This document shows, one piece after another, positions 8,696 to 17,737 of a DNA stretch of 64,000 nt. The stretch's first letter is position 1; every line of letters starts with the position of its first letter. The notes beneath the pieces are model-generated. The model saw nothing but the letters and a program-made list of their open reading frames with translations, did no database searches and was not told where the DNA came from. The position numbers and the translations under genes were made by a program. The DNA comes from Bacillota bacterium (GTDB lineage: Bacteria > Bacillota > Clostridia > Christensenellales > Aristaeellaceae). The stretch is taken from positions 22,072 to 86,071 of the forward strand of contig JAEWSC010000003.1 in assembly GCA_023398575.1 (NCBI GenBank), in the 5' to 3' direction.

Positions 8696-9403
8696 ATGAT
8701 CGTAGCAGCCAGAACACACGCCGGCCTAGTACGCCCAAACAATCAAGATACACTGCTTTTAAGCGGCCGGTTGTATGGCGTAGCAGACGGCATGGGTGGG
8801 CATAATGGGGGCGAGGTCGCAAGCCAAGGCGCGGTAACCGTGCTGCGTGATTTACTGGCCGGACATGAGCCCAGCGAAAAATGGCTGGAAACAGGCATAC
8901 AGGCTGCCAACCGCAGGCTGTACGAGCAGCAAGCCCAGGATGCAGCCCTTTCCGGCATGGGAACAACCATTACCGTGCTATGGGAGGGTGATGTTGATGT
9001 ATTTATCGGCCATGTAGGCGACAGCCGTGCCTACTTGTTCAGGGAGGGTATCCTATCTCAGGTCACACAAGACCATTCCGTCGTAGCGGAAATGATGCGC
9101 CAAGGCATACTCACCAAAGAAAAGGCGAAAAAGCATCCCTACCGCAACGTCATCACACGGGCAGTCGGCACAACATCAGGCATTGATGTGGATATCCATA
9201 GCCGTGACAAAAAGCCCGGAGATATTTGGCTCATTTGTTCAGACGGGCTATACGGCATGGTGGAAGAGTTGGATATCGAAGCAGTTTTGCGATCCATGCC
9301 ATTGGAAGAGGCCGCGGAGAAATTGCTAAAAATGGCCCTTGACAATGGTGGCCGGGATAATGTCTCTCTTGTGCTGCTGAAGGTTACGGAGGTGGCACAA
9401 TGA
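8696..9403 (+). CDS. prpC: PP2C-family serine/threonine phosphatase (PrpC/Stp)
   Basis: 235 residues. Removes phosphate from PrkC and its substrates. The PP2C metal motifs are visible in order: A-D-G-M-G-G-H, G-D-S-R-A-Y, S-D-G-L-Y-G and G-G-R-D-N-V-S. The ATG at 8696 is preferred over one at 8660 because AAGGAGGG stands seven nt upstream and the family begins with a strand like M-I-V-A-A-R-T-H-x-G. The stop overlaps the prkC start, the usual phosphatase-kinase arrangement in Firmicutes. Confidence 0.95.
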   Translation: MIVAARTHAGLVRPNNQDTLLLSGRLYGVADGMGGHNGGEVASQGAVTVLRDLLAGHEPSEKWLETGIQAANRRLYEQQAQDAALSGMGTTITVLWEGDVDVFIGHVGDSRAYLFREGILSQVTQDHSVVAEMMRQGILTKEKAKKHPYRNVITRAVGTTSGIDVDIHSRDKKPGDIWLICSDGLYGMVEELDIEAVLRSMPLEEAAEKLLKMALDNGGRDNVSLVLLKVTEVAQ

Positions 9404-11310
9404 CAGGACGCGTGATCGCGCAGCGATATCAAATACTCGATACCATCGGCAAGGGCGGCATGGCCATCGTATACCGGGCTATCGACAACCGCACCGGCCA
9501 TAGCGTGGCCATTAAAGTGCTGCGGCCGGAGTTTAGCCAGGATGAAGAATTCTTAAGCCGCTTCCAGCGTGAGGCAGAAGCCGCCAGCAAGGTATCCCAC
9601 CATAATATCGTAAATCTGTTGGACGTGGGCATGGACGGCGACAGCCGTTACCTGGTCATGGAGTACGTTCAAGGCAAAACGCTAAAGGAAGTCATCCGCC
9701 AAAAGGGAAAGCTGCCCTATGCCACTGCCTGCCAAATTGCGATACGCATTCTTTCCGCGCTGCAGCATACCCATAGAAACGGTATCATCCATCGCGATAT
9801 CAAACCTCAGAATATACTGGTACAGTCGGAAGGACATATCAAGGTCGCAGATTTTGGTATTGCCCGTATGGCTAACAGTTCTACCCTTACCAAGGGTGAC
9901 AGCGTCATGGGCTCGGTGCATTACTTTTCCCCGGAGCAAGCCGCCGGTGAAAATGTTGCAGAAACAAGCGATATTTACAGTGTAGGCGTCGTGCTCTACG
10001 AAATGCTTACCGGTCAGGTTCCTTTTGATGGAGACAGCCCGGTGGCCGTCGCCATGCAGCATTTGCACAACATGCCCAAGAGCATAGCGGAACTTAGCCC
10101 AGATGTTCCTGCTTCCGTTGCACATGTTGTAACGGTTGCAATGGAAAAGGAACCCCGGTATCGTTATCAAACCGCCCTGGAAATGGCTACAGACTTAAAA
10201 AAAGCGTTGGAAGGCAAAACAGACCTGCAGGAGCAGAAAAGTGATAGCCAGCCTATTCTCCCTCTTGTCAATCAGGGCACCGGACCCGTGAAAAAAACTG
10301 TCCGAAGCGACACGGCACGCAGAAAAACCGCACATCAGCAGAAGATCAGACTGCGACTGCGCATGCGTAAGATTTTTCGGTTATGCATTACCATCCTTAT
10401 GGCCGGTCTGGTTTTTTTCGGTCTGTACCTGGGCGCAATGGAAATTTATACGCGCTTAAGCTCTGGCAGAACAGCGCCGGATCTAGTCGGAAAAGATGAA
10501 CAAACAGCTAGGCTGTTGATACAAAGATCTGATTTGAAATTCGAAATTCAATATATCCATCATTCATCCATCCCTGCCGGTACTGTGATACAGCAAACAC
10601 CAGAGTATGATACGGAGATGCGTAAGGATGAAACCATTGTCCTTCTCATCTCCGACGGCCCTGATCCCAATGCTCAAACCATTCCCACTGTTAAGGGCTT
10701 GATATCAACCAATGCGGTTCTTTCCTTGCAAAACCTTGGCATCGCTATGATCGTTACGGAAAAGAAAATGGCTTCAGAACCTTTGAACACCATTTTAACG
10801 CAGTATCCCAATCCAGGTGAACCCTATACACCAGGCGATACGCTGCAGGTCACTGTATCAGGCGGCAGTGCTATCGTTCCAGATCTTACAAACAGTAGCC
10901 TGGAGGAAGCAAAATCCGCAGTCACACAAAGTGGTTTGACAACCGGTGAAATTGTAACAAAACCGGTGACAGACGTTTCCCAAAACGGCAAGGTTATCGA
11001 CCAGCAACCTAGCCCCGGAACGCAAGTCATGCTTGAAACGGCAGTCAAAATAATCGTTGCCGATTCTGAAAGTAAACGCCACAAAGCGGTTATTACTTTA
11101 AAGATGCCCGAAACCGACTCCGGTGTACATGTAAGGGTCATGCTTGTGGACCTAAATGGTGCCGAAACAGAAAAGTATGCCGCTACCCACGCGGCAGACA
11201 GCGATCCAAATCCGCAAGTAGAACTGTATAGCAGCATGCCTGGAGTCATGACATACAAAGTATATTTCGATGGTGATTTCGCTTATGAAGACAAGGTAAC
11301 ACTTAATTAG
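9400..11310 (+). CDS. prkC: Membrane serine/threonine protein kinase with PASTA domains
   Basis: 636 residues. Cytoplasmic kinase domain (1-270): glycine loop G-K-G-G-M-A-I-V-Y, Lys39, H-R-D133-I-K-P-Q-N, D151-F-G. A basic juxtamembrane stretch precedes one membrane helix (about 328-348). Outside follow three PASTA repeats (about 358-565) that in this family bind muropeptides or lipid II, and a further extracytoplasmic domain to the end. PrkC signals cell-wall state and germination; a germinant receptor operon lies 2.3 kb downstream. It shares a transcription unit with prpC and rsgA-rpe, a conserved Firmicute order. Confidence 0.96.
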   Translation: MTGRVIAQRYQILDTIGKGGMAIVYRAIDNRTGHSVAIKVLRPEFSQDEEFLSRFQREAEAASKVSHHNIVNLLDVGMDGDSRYLVMEYVQGKTLKEVIRQKGKLPYATACQIAIRILSALQHTHRNGIIHRDIKPQNILVQSEGHIKVADFGIARMANSSTLTKGDSVMGSVHYFSPEQAAGENVAETSDIYSVGVVLYEMLTGQVPFDGDSPVAVAMQHLHNMPKSIAELSPDVPASVAHVVTVAMEKEPRYRYQTALEMATDLKKALEGKTDLQEQKSDSQPILPLVNQGTGPVKKTVRSDTARRKTAHQQKIRLRLRMRKIFRLCITILMAGLVFFGLYLGAMEIYTRLSSGRTAPDLVGKDEQTARLLIQRSDLKFEIQYIHHSSIPAGTVIQQTPEYDTEMRKDETIVLLISDGPDPNAQTIPTVKGLISTNAVLSLQNLGIAMIVTEKKMASEPLNTILTQYPNPGEPYTPGDTLQVTVSGGSAIVPDLTNSSLEEAKSAVTQSGLTTGEIVTKPVTDVSQNGKVIDQQPSPGTQVMLETAVKIIVADSESKRHKAVITLKMPETDSGVHVRVMLVDLNGAETEKYAATHAADSDPNPQVELYSSMPGVMTYKVYFDGDFAYEDKVTLN

Positions 11311-11328
11311 GAGGGACACACGCTAAAC

Positions 11329-12204
11329 ATGCAGGGCAGGATTGTATTGGGTCTGGGCGGACTATATACCGTTCGCGATACCACGGGAGCGGAATATGTA
11401 CTCCGCGCCAAAGGGAAATTCCGCCGCTTGCAAATGACGCCGCTTGTAGGTGACAATGTACTGTTTACCCCTGGTACTGGCGATGAGCATGGCTGGGTGG
11501 ATGATATCCTACCCCGCACCTCATTAAGCATCCGCCCTCCCGCTGCCAATGTGCAACTGATGATTATAGTCGTCGCTCCCTCCCCCGCACCAGACTTGCT
11601 ATTGGTGGATAGGTTATTGATCGGCGCACACCAGCAGCAGATGGATGTGCTGCTGGTCGTAAACAAAGTAGACCTGGACACACAGCTTCCGATGCGCCTT
11701 GAAAAGGAATATGAAAAAGCAGGCATTAGCTTTCTATCATTGAGTGCTATAGAAGCAGAAGGCCTTGATTTACTTCGTGAAAAAATGCAAGGGCATCTTT
11801 GCTGTATGGCGGGCCAATCCGGCGTTGGAAAAAGTACGCTTCTCAACGCGCTATTTGGCATGGATCTAAAAACGGGCGAAATCAGCCAGCGGATCGAACG
11901 TGGCCGTCATACAACCAGACACGCATCACTGCTGGAAAAGGATGGACTATCCGTACTGGATACGCCAGGCTTCAGCCTTTGGGAAATGAATAAACCCATC
12001 GACCCCGTTCTTTTGCAGGAGTATTATCCGGAGTTTGAGCCTTATCTGAATCAATGCCGTTTCTCCCCCTGCTACCACCACACCGAGCCAGGATGCCAGG
12101 TGATGGCAGCTGTCAACAACGGCGAACTGAACCGCCAGAGAATTGAAAGATACCAGACGCTTCTTTGTGAATGGAAGCAGTTGTGGAGGGAACGTTATGA
12201 TTAA
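11329..12204 (+). CDS. rsgA: Ribosome small-subunit maturation GTPase RsgA
   Basis: 291 residues. Circularly permuted GTPase that checks late 30S assembly. An N-terminal OB fold (1-70) is followed by G4 N-K-V-D (112-115), the P-loop G-Q-S-G-V-G-K-S (162-169) and D-T-P-G-F-S: the permuted order typical of the family. The C-terminal zinc knuckle has C-R-F-S-P-C-Y-H-H-x4-C. AGGAGGG lies 13-14 nt before the ATG, a rather long gap, but no closer start codon exists and the N-terminus matches the family. Confidence 0.95.
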   Translation: MQGRIVLGLGGLYTVRDTTGAEYVLRAKGKFRRLQMTPLVGDNVLFTPGTGDEHGWVDDILPRTSLSIRPPAANVQLMIIVVAPSPAPDLLLVDRLLIGAHQQQMDVLLVVNKVDLDTQLPMRLEKEYEKAGISFLSLSAIEAEGLDLLREKMQGHLCCMAGQSGVGKSTLLNALFGMDLKTGEISQRIERGRHTTRHASLLEKDGLSVLDTPGFSLWEMNKPIDPVLLQEYYPEFEPYLNQCRFSPCYHHTEPGCQVMAAVNNGELNRQRIERYQTLLCEWKQLWRERYD

Positions 12205-12853
12205 AATTGCCCCATCAGTATTGGCAGCCGATGTCTTGCATATGGGTGATGATGTGCAGCGAATGATAAACGCCGGGTGTGACTGGCTGCATGTGGACAT
12301 TATGGACGGAAACTTTGTGCCCAATCTATCCTACGGTCCATCCCTGGTAAAAGCGCTGAAAAACAAAGTAACGCTTCCCCTGGATGTTCATTTAATGATC
12401 AAGCATCCAGAGCAATATATTAACGTATTCGCTAAGGCAGGCGCCGATATCCTAACCGTGCATGAAGAAGTAGCATACCCCCTGCCCTCCTTGATAGATA
12501 TGATTCATGAGCACTCCTTATTAGCCGGTATATCCATCAAGCCTGCAACGCCCGTCGGCAAACTGAAAGACTATCTTGCGACGGCAGATATGATCCTGAT
12601 CATGACTGTAGAGCCTGGATTTGGCGGACAGGCTTTTATGCCCGAAATGGTTGATAAAATCCGTGAGCTTCGGGTGTTGGGTTATACGGGCATTATCGAA
12701 GTAGACGGCGGCGTTGGCATAAATAATGCACAGCTTCTAATTGACAGCGGCGCCACGGCACTAGTGATGGGAACCGCATTGTTTGGGGCACCTGATCCTA
12801 GCAGCATCATACAAGATATACGAAGCATGGAAATCTTACATGGAAAATCTTAA
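12197..12853 (+). CDS. rpe: Ribulose-phosphate 3-epimerase
   Basis: 218 residues. Interconverts ribulose 5-phosphate and xylulose 5-phosphate in the pentose phosphate pathway. A TIM barrel with I-A-P-S-V-L-A-A-D at the start, H-V-D-I-M-D-G-N-F-V-P-N, L-D-V-H-L-M-I, M-T-V-E-P-G-F-G-G-Q and E-V-D-G-G-V, covering the catalytic aspartates and phosphate site. The ATG overlaps the rsgA stop by eight nt, with GGAGGG just upstream. Confidence 0.96.
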   Translation: MIKIAPSVLAADVLHMGDDVQRMINAGCDWLHVDIMDGNFVPNLSYGPSLVKALKNKVTLPLDVHLMIKHPEQYINVFAKAGADILTVHEEVAYPLPSLIDMIHEHSLLAGISIKPATPVGKLKDYLATADMILIMTVEPGFGGQAFMPEMVDKIRELRVLGYTGIIEVDGGVGINNAQLLIDSGATALVMGTALFGAPDPSSIIQDIRSMEILHGKS

Positions 12854-13367
12854 AAGTAATAGTAATCTCATATCCTGCTGCTTTACCGGCCATAGGCCGG
12901 AGCATTTGCCGTGGGGCCGAAATGAGGAGCATCCTGCTTGCCTGGATTTTTGCCAGCGGCTGACCATTGCAGTGAAAGATATAATCCAGATGGGCTGCGT
13001 TCATTTCTACTGCGGAATGGCCCAAGGGGTCGATATGTATGCCGCACAAATCGTGTTGGGAATGCGTGATGCTGACCCGGAAAAGGGGTTACGATTGATC
13101 GCTGTATGCCCCCACGCTGGCCAAGCTTCACGATGGAGTTCAAAAGACAAGGAACTTCATCAGCTTTTGCTGCACCTATCCGATGAAGTGGTCATTATCG
13201 GTCAGGATTATTCGCCAGCTTGCTTTCACCGCCGTAACCGATACATGGTAGACAGGTGCAGTTATATAATTGCCGGCTATGACGGCCTATCCAAAGGTGG
13301 AACTTTCTCAACCGTGGCGTATGCAAAACGCAAGAACAGGCAAATCACCATTGTTCCGCCGGTATAA
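12840..13367 (+). CDS. SLOG-family protein (YpsA/DUF1273-like)
   Basis: 175 residues. Begins with the family signature C-F-T-G-H-R-P-E. The middle G-C-V-H-F-Y-C-G-M-A-Q-G-V-D and the late S-K-G-G-T-F-S-T-V-A-Y-A are the Rossmann nucleotide-binding loops of SLOG proteins, which bind nucleotides or ADP-ribose-like ligands. Bacillus YpsA is linked to cell division, but no reaction is established. The ATG overlaps the end of rpe by 14 nt and lacks a strong ribosome site, so translation is probably coupled. Function here is unknown. Confidence 0.8.
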   Translation: MENLKSNSNLISCCFTGHRPEHLPWGRNEEHPACLDFCQRLTIAVKDIIQMGCVHFYCGMAQGVDMYAAQIVLGMRDADPEKGLRLIAVCPHAGQASRWSSKDKELHQLLLHLSDEVVIIGQDYSPACFHRRNRYMVDRCSYIIAGYDGLSKGGTFSTVAYAKRKNRQITIVPPV

Positions 13368-13410
13368 AAACAGATAATCCTGCCATGCTATGTAAAGAGG
13401 TGAGCAGGAT

Positions 13411-13542
13411 ATGTCGGATCAACATTATACACAAGGTCAGCAGAGCTTGCAGTCAGATATCAAGGACAAAGGCAGCGAGCGGATGCTATTGACGCCACCC
13501 GCAAAAAAGCTGCGCATGAGCCGCAGAAAAGTGGAGCATTGA
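13411..13542 (+). CDS. Small hypothetical protein (43 residues)
   Basis: A short frame M-S-D-Q-H-Y ... K-V-E-H with a basic C-terminal half (K-K-L-R-M-S-R-R-K). GAGGTGA precedes the ATG by about ten nt. The ribosome site lies in the loop of a hairpin whose arms are ATCCTGC (13377-13383) and GCAGGAT (13404-13410), so initiation could be structure-controlled. An intrinsic terminator follows directly. No recognisable homology; it may be real or chance. Confidence 0.4.
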   Translation: MSDQHYTQGQQSLQSDIKDKGSERMLLTPPAKKLRMSRRKVEH

Positions 13543-13543
13543 C

Positions 13544-13592
13544 AGACGCAATTGTTATGGGTCCTCACCCATGGCAAGGCGCGTCTTTTTTT
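13544..13592 (+). terminator. Intrinsic terminator ending the priA-to-SLOG gene run
   Basis: AGACGC (13544-13549) pairs with GCGTCT (13581-13586), and an inner stem ATGGGT/ACCCAT lies within; seven T follow (13586-13592). It separates the housekeeping run from the germination operon. Confidence 0.8.
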
Positions 13593-13627
13593 ATATGCAA
13601 TCTTCATCTGTTTTGGAGGATCTGGCC

Positions 13628-15178
13628 ATGAACAGCAAAAGGACATTGGAGAAAAATAACCTGGTAGAAAAAATTATTAAAAACATTAATGACAAGCAGA
13701 AAACGGAAGATCCCTCCAAATCCCTGGAAGAAAACATGACCATCATACAGGGACTGTTTGCTGATGTGGATGTGCTGAGAACAAAAATCGTGCAAAGCCA
13801 CCGCTATCCTGAGCTTCGCTATGGTATTGCCTTTTGTGATGGATTAGTGGACAACGCCATCATTAACGATAATATCCTGCGTCCATTGATGATCTCAGAG
13901 GCTGCACAGCCTGGTCCGCAGTTAATGGATATCCTCTCCAAACAAGTCGTTCAGATTGGAGAGGCGGCCTGGACCGATGATTTTTCCAAAGTGATCGAAG
14001 CAATCTGTTATGGTGACACCATACTGTTTGCACACGGTATCGACAAAGCACTGATCCTAAACACAAAAGGCTTTGTGACCAGATCTACAACCGAACCGGA
14101 AAATGAACGCACTCTCAGTGGCCCCAGAGAAGGGTTTACTGAATCAATTATGCAAAACCTTTCGTTTGTTCGACGCAAGTTGCGCACAAATGATTTGAAA
14201 ATGAAATTTCTCTCCATTGGCAAGCGTTCCAACACAAGCGTATGCGTCTGTTATCTAGGCAGCATTGCTAATCAAAACGTTCTAGCGGAAGTGCACCGCA
14301 GGCTTGGAGAAATCGACATTGATGCCGTTTTAGACAGTAACTATATTACCGAGCTAATTCGTGATAAGCAATGGGCATTGTTTCGCTCCACAGGTTATAC
14401 GGAGCGCCCAGATGTAGTCGTCAGCAGACTGCTGGAAGGCCGTGTAGCTGTTTTTATTGATGGCACTCCATCTGTCCTTACAGTACCTTATCTGTTTATA
14501 GAAAACTTTCAAAGCAATGAAGATTACTATATGAATTTCTACTATACAACTTATTCCAGATTACTTCGAATCATCGGCTTTTTTTTGACTGTCGGAGTAC
14601 CGGGTATCTACGTCGCCATTGTCGCCTTCCACCATGAAATGCTGCCAACCGCCTTGCTGATTAATATTGCAGCGGAGAGGCAGAGCGTGCCTTTGCCCGC
14701 GGCCATGGAAGCATTCCTTATGCTCGTTGTTTTTGACATCCTACGGGAAACGGGCATACGAATGCCTTCTAACATCGGTCAGGCACTGGGCATCGTCGGT
14801 GCGCTTGTCATAGGTCAAGCTGCTGTCGAAGCGAAAATGGTAGCCGCCCCCATGATTATTGTGGTTGGGTTCACAGGTATCACTAACCTGCTGGTGCCAA
14901 AGCTAAACGCACCGGTGATTTACTTTCGCTTTTTCGTATTGCTCTCCTCATCAGTCTTTGGTTTCTTTGGCTTTGTGCTTTCCACCTCATGTATGATGAT
15001 TCACATTTTTAACCTAACGTCCATGGGCGTACCGCAGGTGACATTGGGCGGAGATCTAAAGCACCAGCAAATTAAGGATACAGCCATCAGGGCGCCTTGG
15101 TGGCAAATGCTGCAGCGGCCGCCTATGCTAACTCAAAATCTGACACGCTTAAAGCAGAAAGGCAATGACAATGCGTAA
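13628..15178 (+). CDS. Spore germination receptor subunit A (GerA/GerKA family)
   Basis: 516 residues. Large membrane subunit of a germinant receptor in the spore inner membrane. The soluble N-terminal half contains family runs such as R-Y-P-E-L-R-Y-G-I-A-F-C-D-G and L-L-E-G-R-V-A-V-F-I-D-G-T-P. It is followed by several membrane helices (from about residue 305). The start at 13628 has TTTTGGAGGA eight nt upstream; a frame start 57 nt earlier lies inside the terminator. First of four genes in the usual A-C-(small)-B receptor operon. The germinant is unknown. Confidence 0.93.
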   Translation: MNSKRTLEKNNLVEKIIKNINDKQKTEDPSKSLEENMTIIQGLFADVDVLRTKIVQSHRYPELRYGIAFCDGLVDNAIINDNILRPLMISEAAQPGPQLMDILSKQVVQIGEAAWTDDFSKVIEAICYGDTILFAHGIDKALILNTKGFVTRSTTEPENERTLSGPREGFTESIMQNLSFVRRKLRTNDLKMKFLSIGKRSNTSVCVCYLGSIANQNVLAEVHRRLGEIDIDAVLDSNYITELIRDKQWALFRSTGYTERPDVVVSRLLEGRVAVFIDGTPSVLTVPYLFIENFQSNEDYYMNFYYTTYSRLLRIIGFFLTVGVPGIYVAIVAFHHEMLPTALLINIAAERQSVPLPAAMEAFLMLVVFDILRETGIRMPSNIGQALGIVGALVIGQAAVEAKMVAAPMIIVVGFTGITNLLVPKLNAPVIYFRFFVLLSSSVFGFFGFVLSTSCMMIHIFNLTSMGVPQVTLGGDLKHQQIKDTAIRAPWWQMLQRPPMLTQNLTRLKQKGNDNA

Positions 15179-16331
15179 AAAAGCGCTTCTGCTGGCGTTG
15201 GTCGTATTACAGGCCTTTTTCCTGTCCGGTTGCTGGAATTACAGGGGTTTGAATGAACTTGCAATTGTTTCGGGCATCACTGTAGATATTGAAAAGGAAA
15301 GCAATGAGTTTACTCTGGGATATGAAGTCATTGACCTGACAAAGGATGTGAAATCCAGCGGATTGAAGGCGATACTCATCGAATCCAAAGGCAAAACAAT
15401 ATTCGATGCCGCTCGAAACGCAAAGAAGCGTTTAGAAAAGAAGCTCTATTTTGGTAATACACTGCTTGTTGTTGTCAGCGAAGAAATTGCCAAGTCCGGT
15501 CACCTAATGCACATTATTGACTGGTTTTTGAGAGACGCGGAATTGCGGGAGTCGGCACATATGGTCGTGGCACAAACCCCATCGGCAGCGGATCTTTTAA
15601 AAATAGAGGGCGTCAACAACGCCATCGTCGCCTTTGAAATGGAAAACATTGTATCTGATGATAATACCGTAACCTCTTCCCTCACCGCGCCAATGCTTTA
15701 CCAGGCTTATAATCTTATGCACAGTAAAGGCAAGGACCTGACGCTCCCAGCATTTCATGTTGTAATTAACGACGAGGAACCGGCTGCGGAAGCCAACGGC
15801 ATTGCCATTTTTAAGGGCGAGGCGATGGTTGGCTTTTTGTCGCCTGAAGAAACCAAATATGTACTATTTGCCAACGGACAAGTTCAAGGAGGCATCCTTA
15901 CGCTATCCACCACAGGCGATTTGGAGCATGATGTCGGACTGGAAATATCGAAAAGCAGCGCTGAAAGATCATTTTCCATTGAAAATGGACAGCTGAATAT
16001 GAATGTGAATATCGAGGTCGTTTCATATTTGGCTGAGGCAGGTATGGGTATAGATGCATTAAACGAAGAAGAGGTTACTTCCCTGGAGGCTATGGCAGGT
16101 GCTGCCATCAAGGAGAGAACGGAAGCTGTTATTGAAAAAATGCAGACAGAATATCATTCTGACGTCTTTGGCTTTGGCAGTATGATCCATCAAAAAAATC
16201 CCACGCTATGGAAGCAGGTATCCGACAACTGGAATGATGGCTATTTCCCTGGTATCAAGGTTTCTGTTCACGCAAAAGCCAGCATTGTTAACACCGCTTA
16301 TCTAAAAAAGAGTACAAATGAGGGGGAATAA
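15171..16331 (+). CDS. Ger(x)C-family germination lipoprotein
   Basis: 386 residues. A signal peptide ends in the lipobox L-S-G-C-W-N, characteristic of GerC/GerKC proteins, so it should be anchored to the outer face of the spore inner membrane. The first family segment E-L-A-I-V-S-G-I-T-V-D and the C-terminal domain with G-F-G and W-x-x-x-x-x-x-W are present. The ATG at 15171 is favoured over 15165 by the distance to AAAGG. It overlaps the gerA stop by eight nt. Confidence 0.92.
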   Translation: MRKKALLLALVVLQAFFLSGCWNYRGLNELAIVSGITVDIEKESNEFTLGYEVIDLTKDVKSSGLKAILIESKGKTIFDAARNAKKRLEKKLYFGNTLLVVVSEEIAKSGHLMHIIDWFLRDAELRESAHMVVAQTPSAADLLKIEGVNNAIVAFEMENIVSDDNTVTSSLTAPMLYQAYNLMHSKGKDLTLPAFHVVINDEEPAAEANGIAIFKGEAMVGFLSPEETKYVLFANGQVQGGILTLSTTGDLEHDVGLEISKSSAERSFSIENGQLNMNVNIEVVSYLAEAGMGIDALNEEEVTSLEAMAGAAIKERTEAVIEKMQTEYHSDVFGFGSMIHQKNPTLWKQVSDNWNDGYFPGIKVSVHAKASIVNTAYLKKSTNEGE

Positions 16332-16332
16332 T

Positions 16333-16554
16333 GTGCTAACAATCATTGTTGTGTTCGTGTTTGCAGCTGTTGTTGTGATAGATTTTCTTCCACTTAACAG
16401 AATTATATCCCTGAAAGAAAAGTGGATATATGGAATATTTATGCTGCTTAGCATGTGCATACTGATTTTATACTCATTGGATATAACCGTTCCGTCCCCC
16501 TCCGATCTGATCATCAATACCTTGGAATCCATTATCCCATCGCTCAAGCAGTAA
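16333..16554 (+). CDS. Small two-helix membrane protein in the germination operon
   Basis: 73 residues from a GTG start at 16333, chosen because GAGGGGG lies about six nt upstream; an in-frame ATG at 16318 would overlap that site. Two hydrophobic segments (about 1-20 and 31-50) flank a short basic loop (S-L-K-E-K-W). It sits between gerC and gerB genes, so it may be an accessory receptor subunit; small membrane proteins in ger operons are known in Bacillales, but homology cannot be shown here. Confidence 0.65.
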   Translation: MLTIIVVFVFAAVVVIDFLPLNRIISLKEKWIYGIFMLLSMCILILYSLDITVPSPSDLIINTLESIIPSLKQ

Positions 16555-16582
16555 CGCAATACCATGCGGAAGGGAGCGTCAC

Positions 16583-17668
16583 ATGAACAAAGAGACCATC
16601 TCGCTGCGTCAGGCAATATACAGCATCATGCTGTTCATCTTTGGAAGCAGCATTGTCCTGGGCGTAAGCGGAACGGCTGAACAGGACGCATGGATATCCC
16701 TTTTGCTGGCAATGGCGGGTACTTTCCCTTTATTCATGATGTATGCCCGAATTATCCGCCTGTATCCAGAAACAGATTTTTTTGATATCGTTACTTCACT
16801 ATTTGGCAACATCATTGGGAAGATCGTGATAGTGCTTTTTACATGGTATGCCATCCACCTGGCCGCCTTGGTGCTGAGAAATTTCTCGGAATTTTTACAG
16901 ATCGTATCCATGCCAGAAACACCCGAGCTGCCATTAATGGTAGCTTTGGTACTTGTTACTGCATATCTTGCCAAAGGCAGTACATCGGTTCTTGGTAAAT
17001 GGTCGGTTGTCATGTTCCCCATTGTTGCAATCGTTATCTTGCTGACTGTTGTCCTTTCCGTAAAAGATATGGATTTGACCAACCTGTTACCAATTATGGA
17101 AAAAGGCTGGGTACCAGTTCTGGAAGGCGCATTTCAAATTGTCACATTTCCTTTTGCGGAGACAGTCGTATTTTTATGCCTGGCAGGCTCCATCAAAAAA
17201 CAGGACAGTCCTTACAAAATCTACGGCTATTCCCTGTTGTTCGGCGGTCTTTTTCTAGCACTTGTGATGGTACGAAATATCGCAATCTTGGGACCAACCA
17301 TGGTTGGTATTTCCTATTTTCCTTCCTACACAACTGCCAGGATTCTAAGGTTAGGCGATTTCTTGTCGCGCATCGAAGGTACAATCACGATGAACTTTTT
17401 ACTATCTGGGATTGTGAAGATTGCCATATGCCTTGCAGCTGGCGCTAAGGGCATTGCAAAACTGTTTAATATCAACGCATATAAAAATATGCTGATGCCT
17501 GTCAGTATGCTGGCGCTGGCACTGTGTGCTATTGTATACAAAAGCGCCATGGAAATGTTTGGCTTTCTAAAATACTATCAGTTTTACGCCATCCCTTTTC
17601 AAATAATCATCCCACTTGCAGTTTGGATTACCGCTGAGATTAAGGCTAAGAAGAAGGCGGTAGCATAG
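16583..17668 (+). CDS. Spore germination permease subunit B (GerAB/ArcD/ProY family)
   Basis: 361 residues with about ten predicted membrane helices, starting S-L-R-Q-A-I-Y-S-I-M-L-F-I-F-G-S-S-I. GerB subunits belong to the APC transporter superfamily and hold the germinant-binding pocket. F-P-F-A-E-T-V-V-F-L in the middle is a family signature. AGGGAGCG precedes the ATG. Last gene of the receptor operon. Confidence 0.93.
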   Translation: MNKETISLRQAIYSIMLFIFGSSIVLGVSGTAEQDAWISLLLAMAGTFPLFMMYARIIRLYPETDFFDIVTSLFGNIIGKIVIVLFTWYAIHLAALVLRNFSEFLQIVSMPETPELPLMVALVLVTAYLAKGSTSVLGKWSVVMFPIVAIVILLTVVLSVKDMDLTNLLPIMEKGWVPVLEGAFQIVTFPFAETVVFLCLAGSIKKQDSPYKIYGYSLLFGGLFLALVMVRNIAILGPTMVGISYFPSYTTARILRLGDFLSRIEGTITMNFLLSGIVKIAICLAAGAKGIAKLFNINAYKNMLMPVSMLALALCAIVYKSAMEMFGFLKYYQFYAIPFQIIIPLAVWITAEIKAKKKAVA

Positions 17669-17686
17669 GAAGATACAATCCCTTGA

Positions 17687-17715
17687 TTGACACTTGCGAA
17701 CAAACGTTCTATAAT
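17687..17715 (+). promoter_or_regulatory. Consensus sigma-A promoter for the radical SAM gene
   Basis: TTGACA (17687-17692), 17-nt spacer, TATAAT (17710-17715): both hexamers perfect. Transcription should start near 17722, only a few bases before the ribosome site AGGGGGGG. This places the true start codon at the TTG at 17738, because the ATGs at 17687 and 17714 lie inside the promoter. Confidence 0.85.
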
Positions 17716-17737
17716 GTCAGTGAAAGGGGGGGATTCT

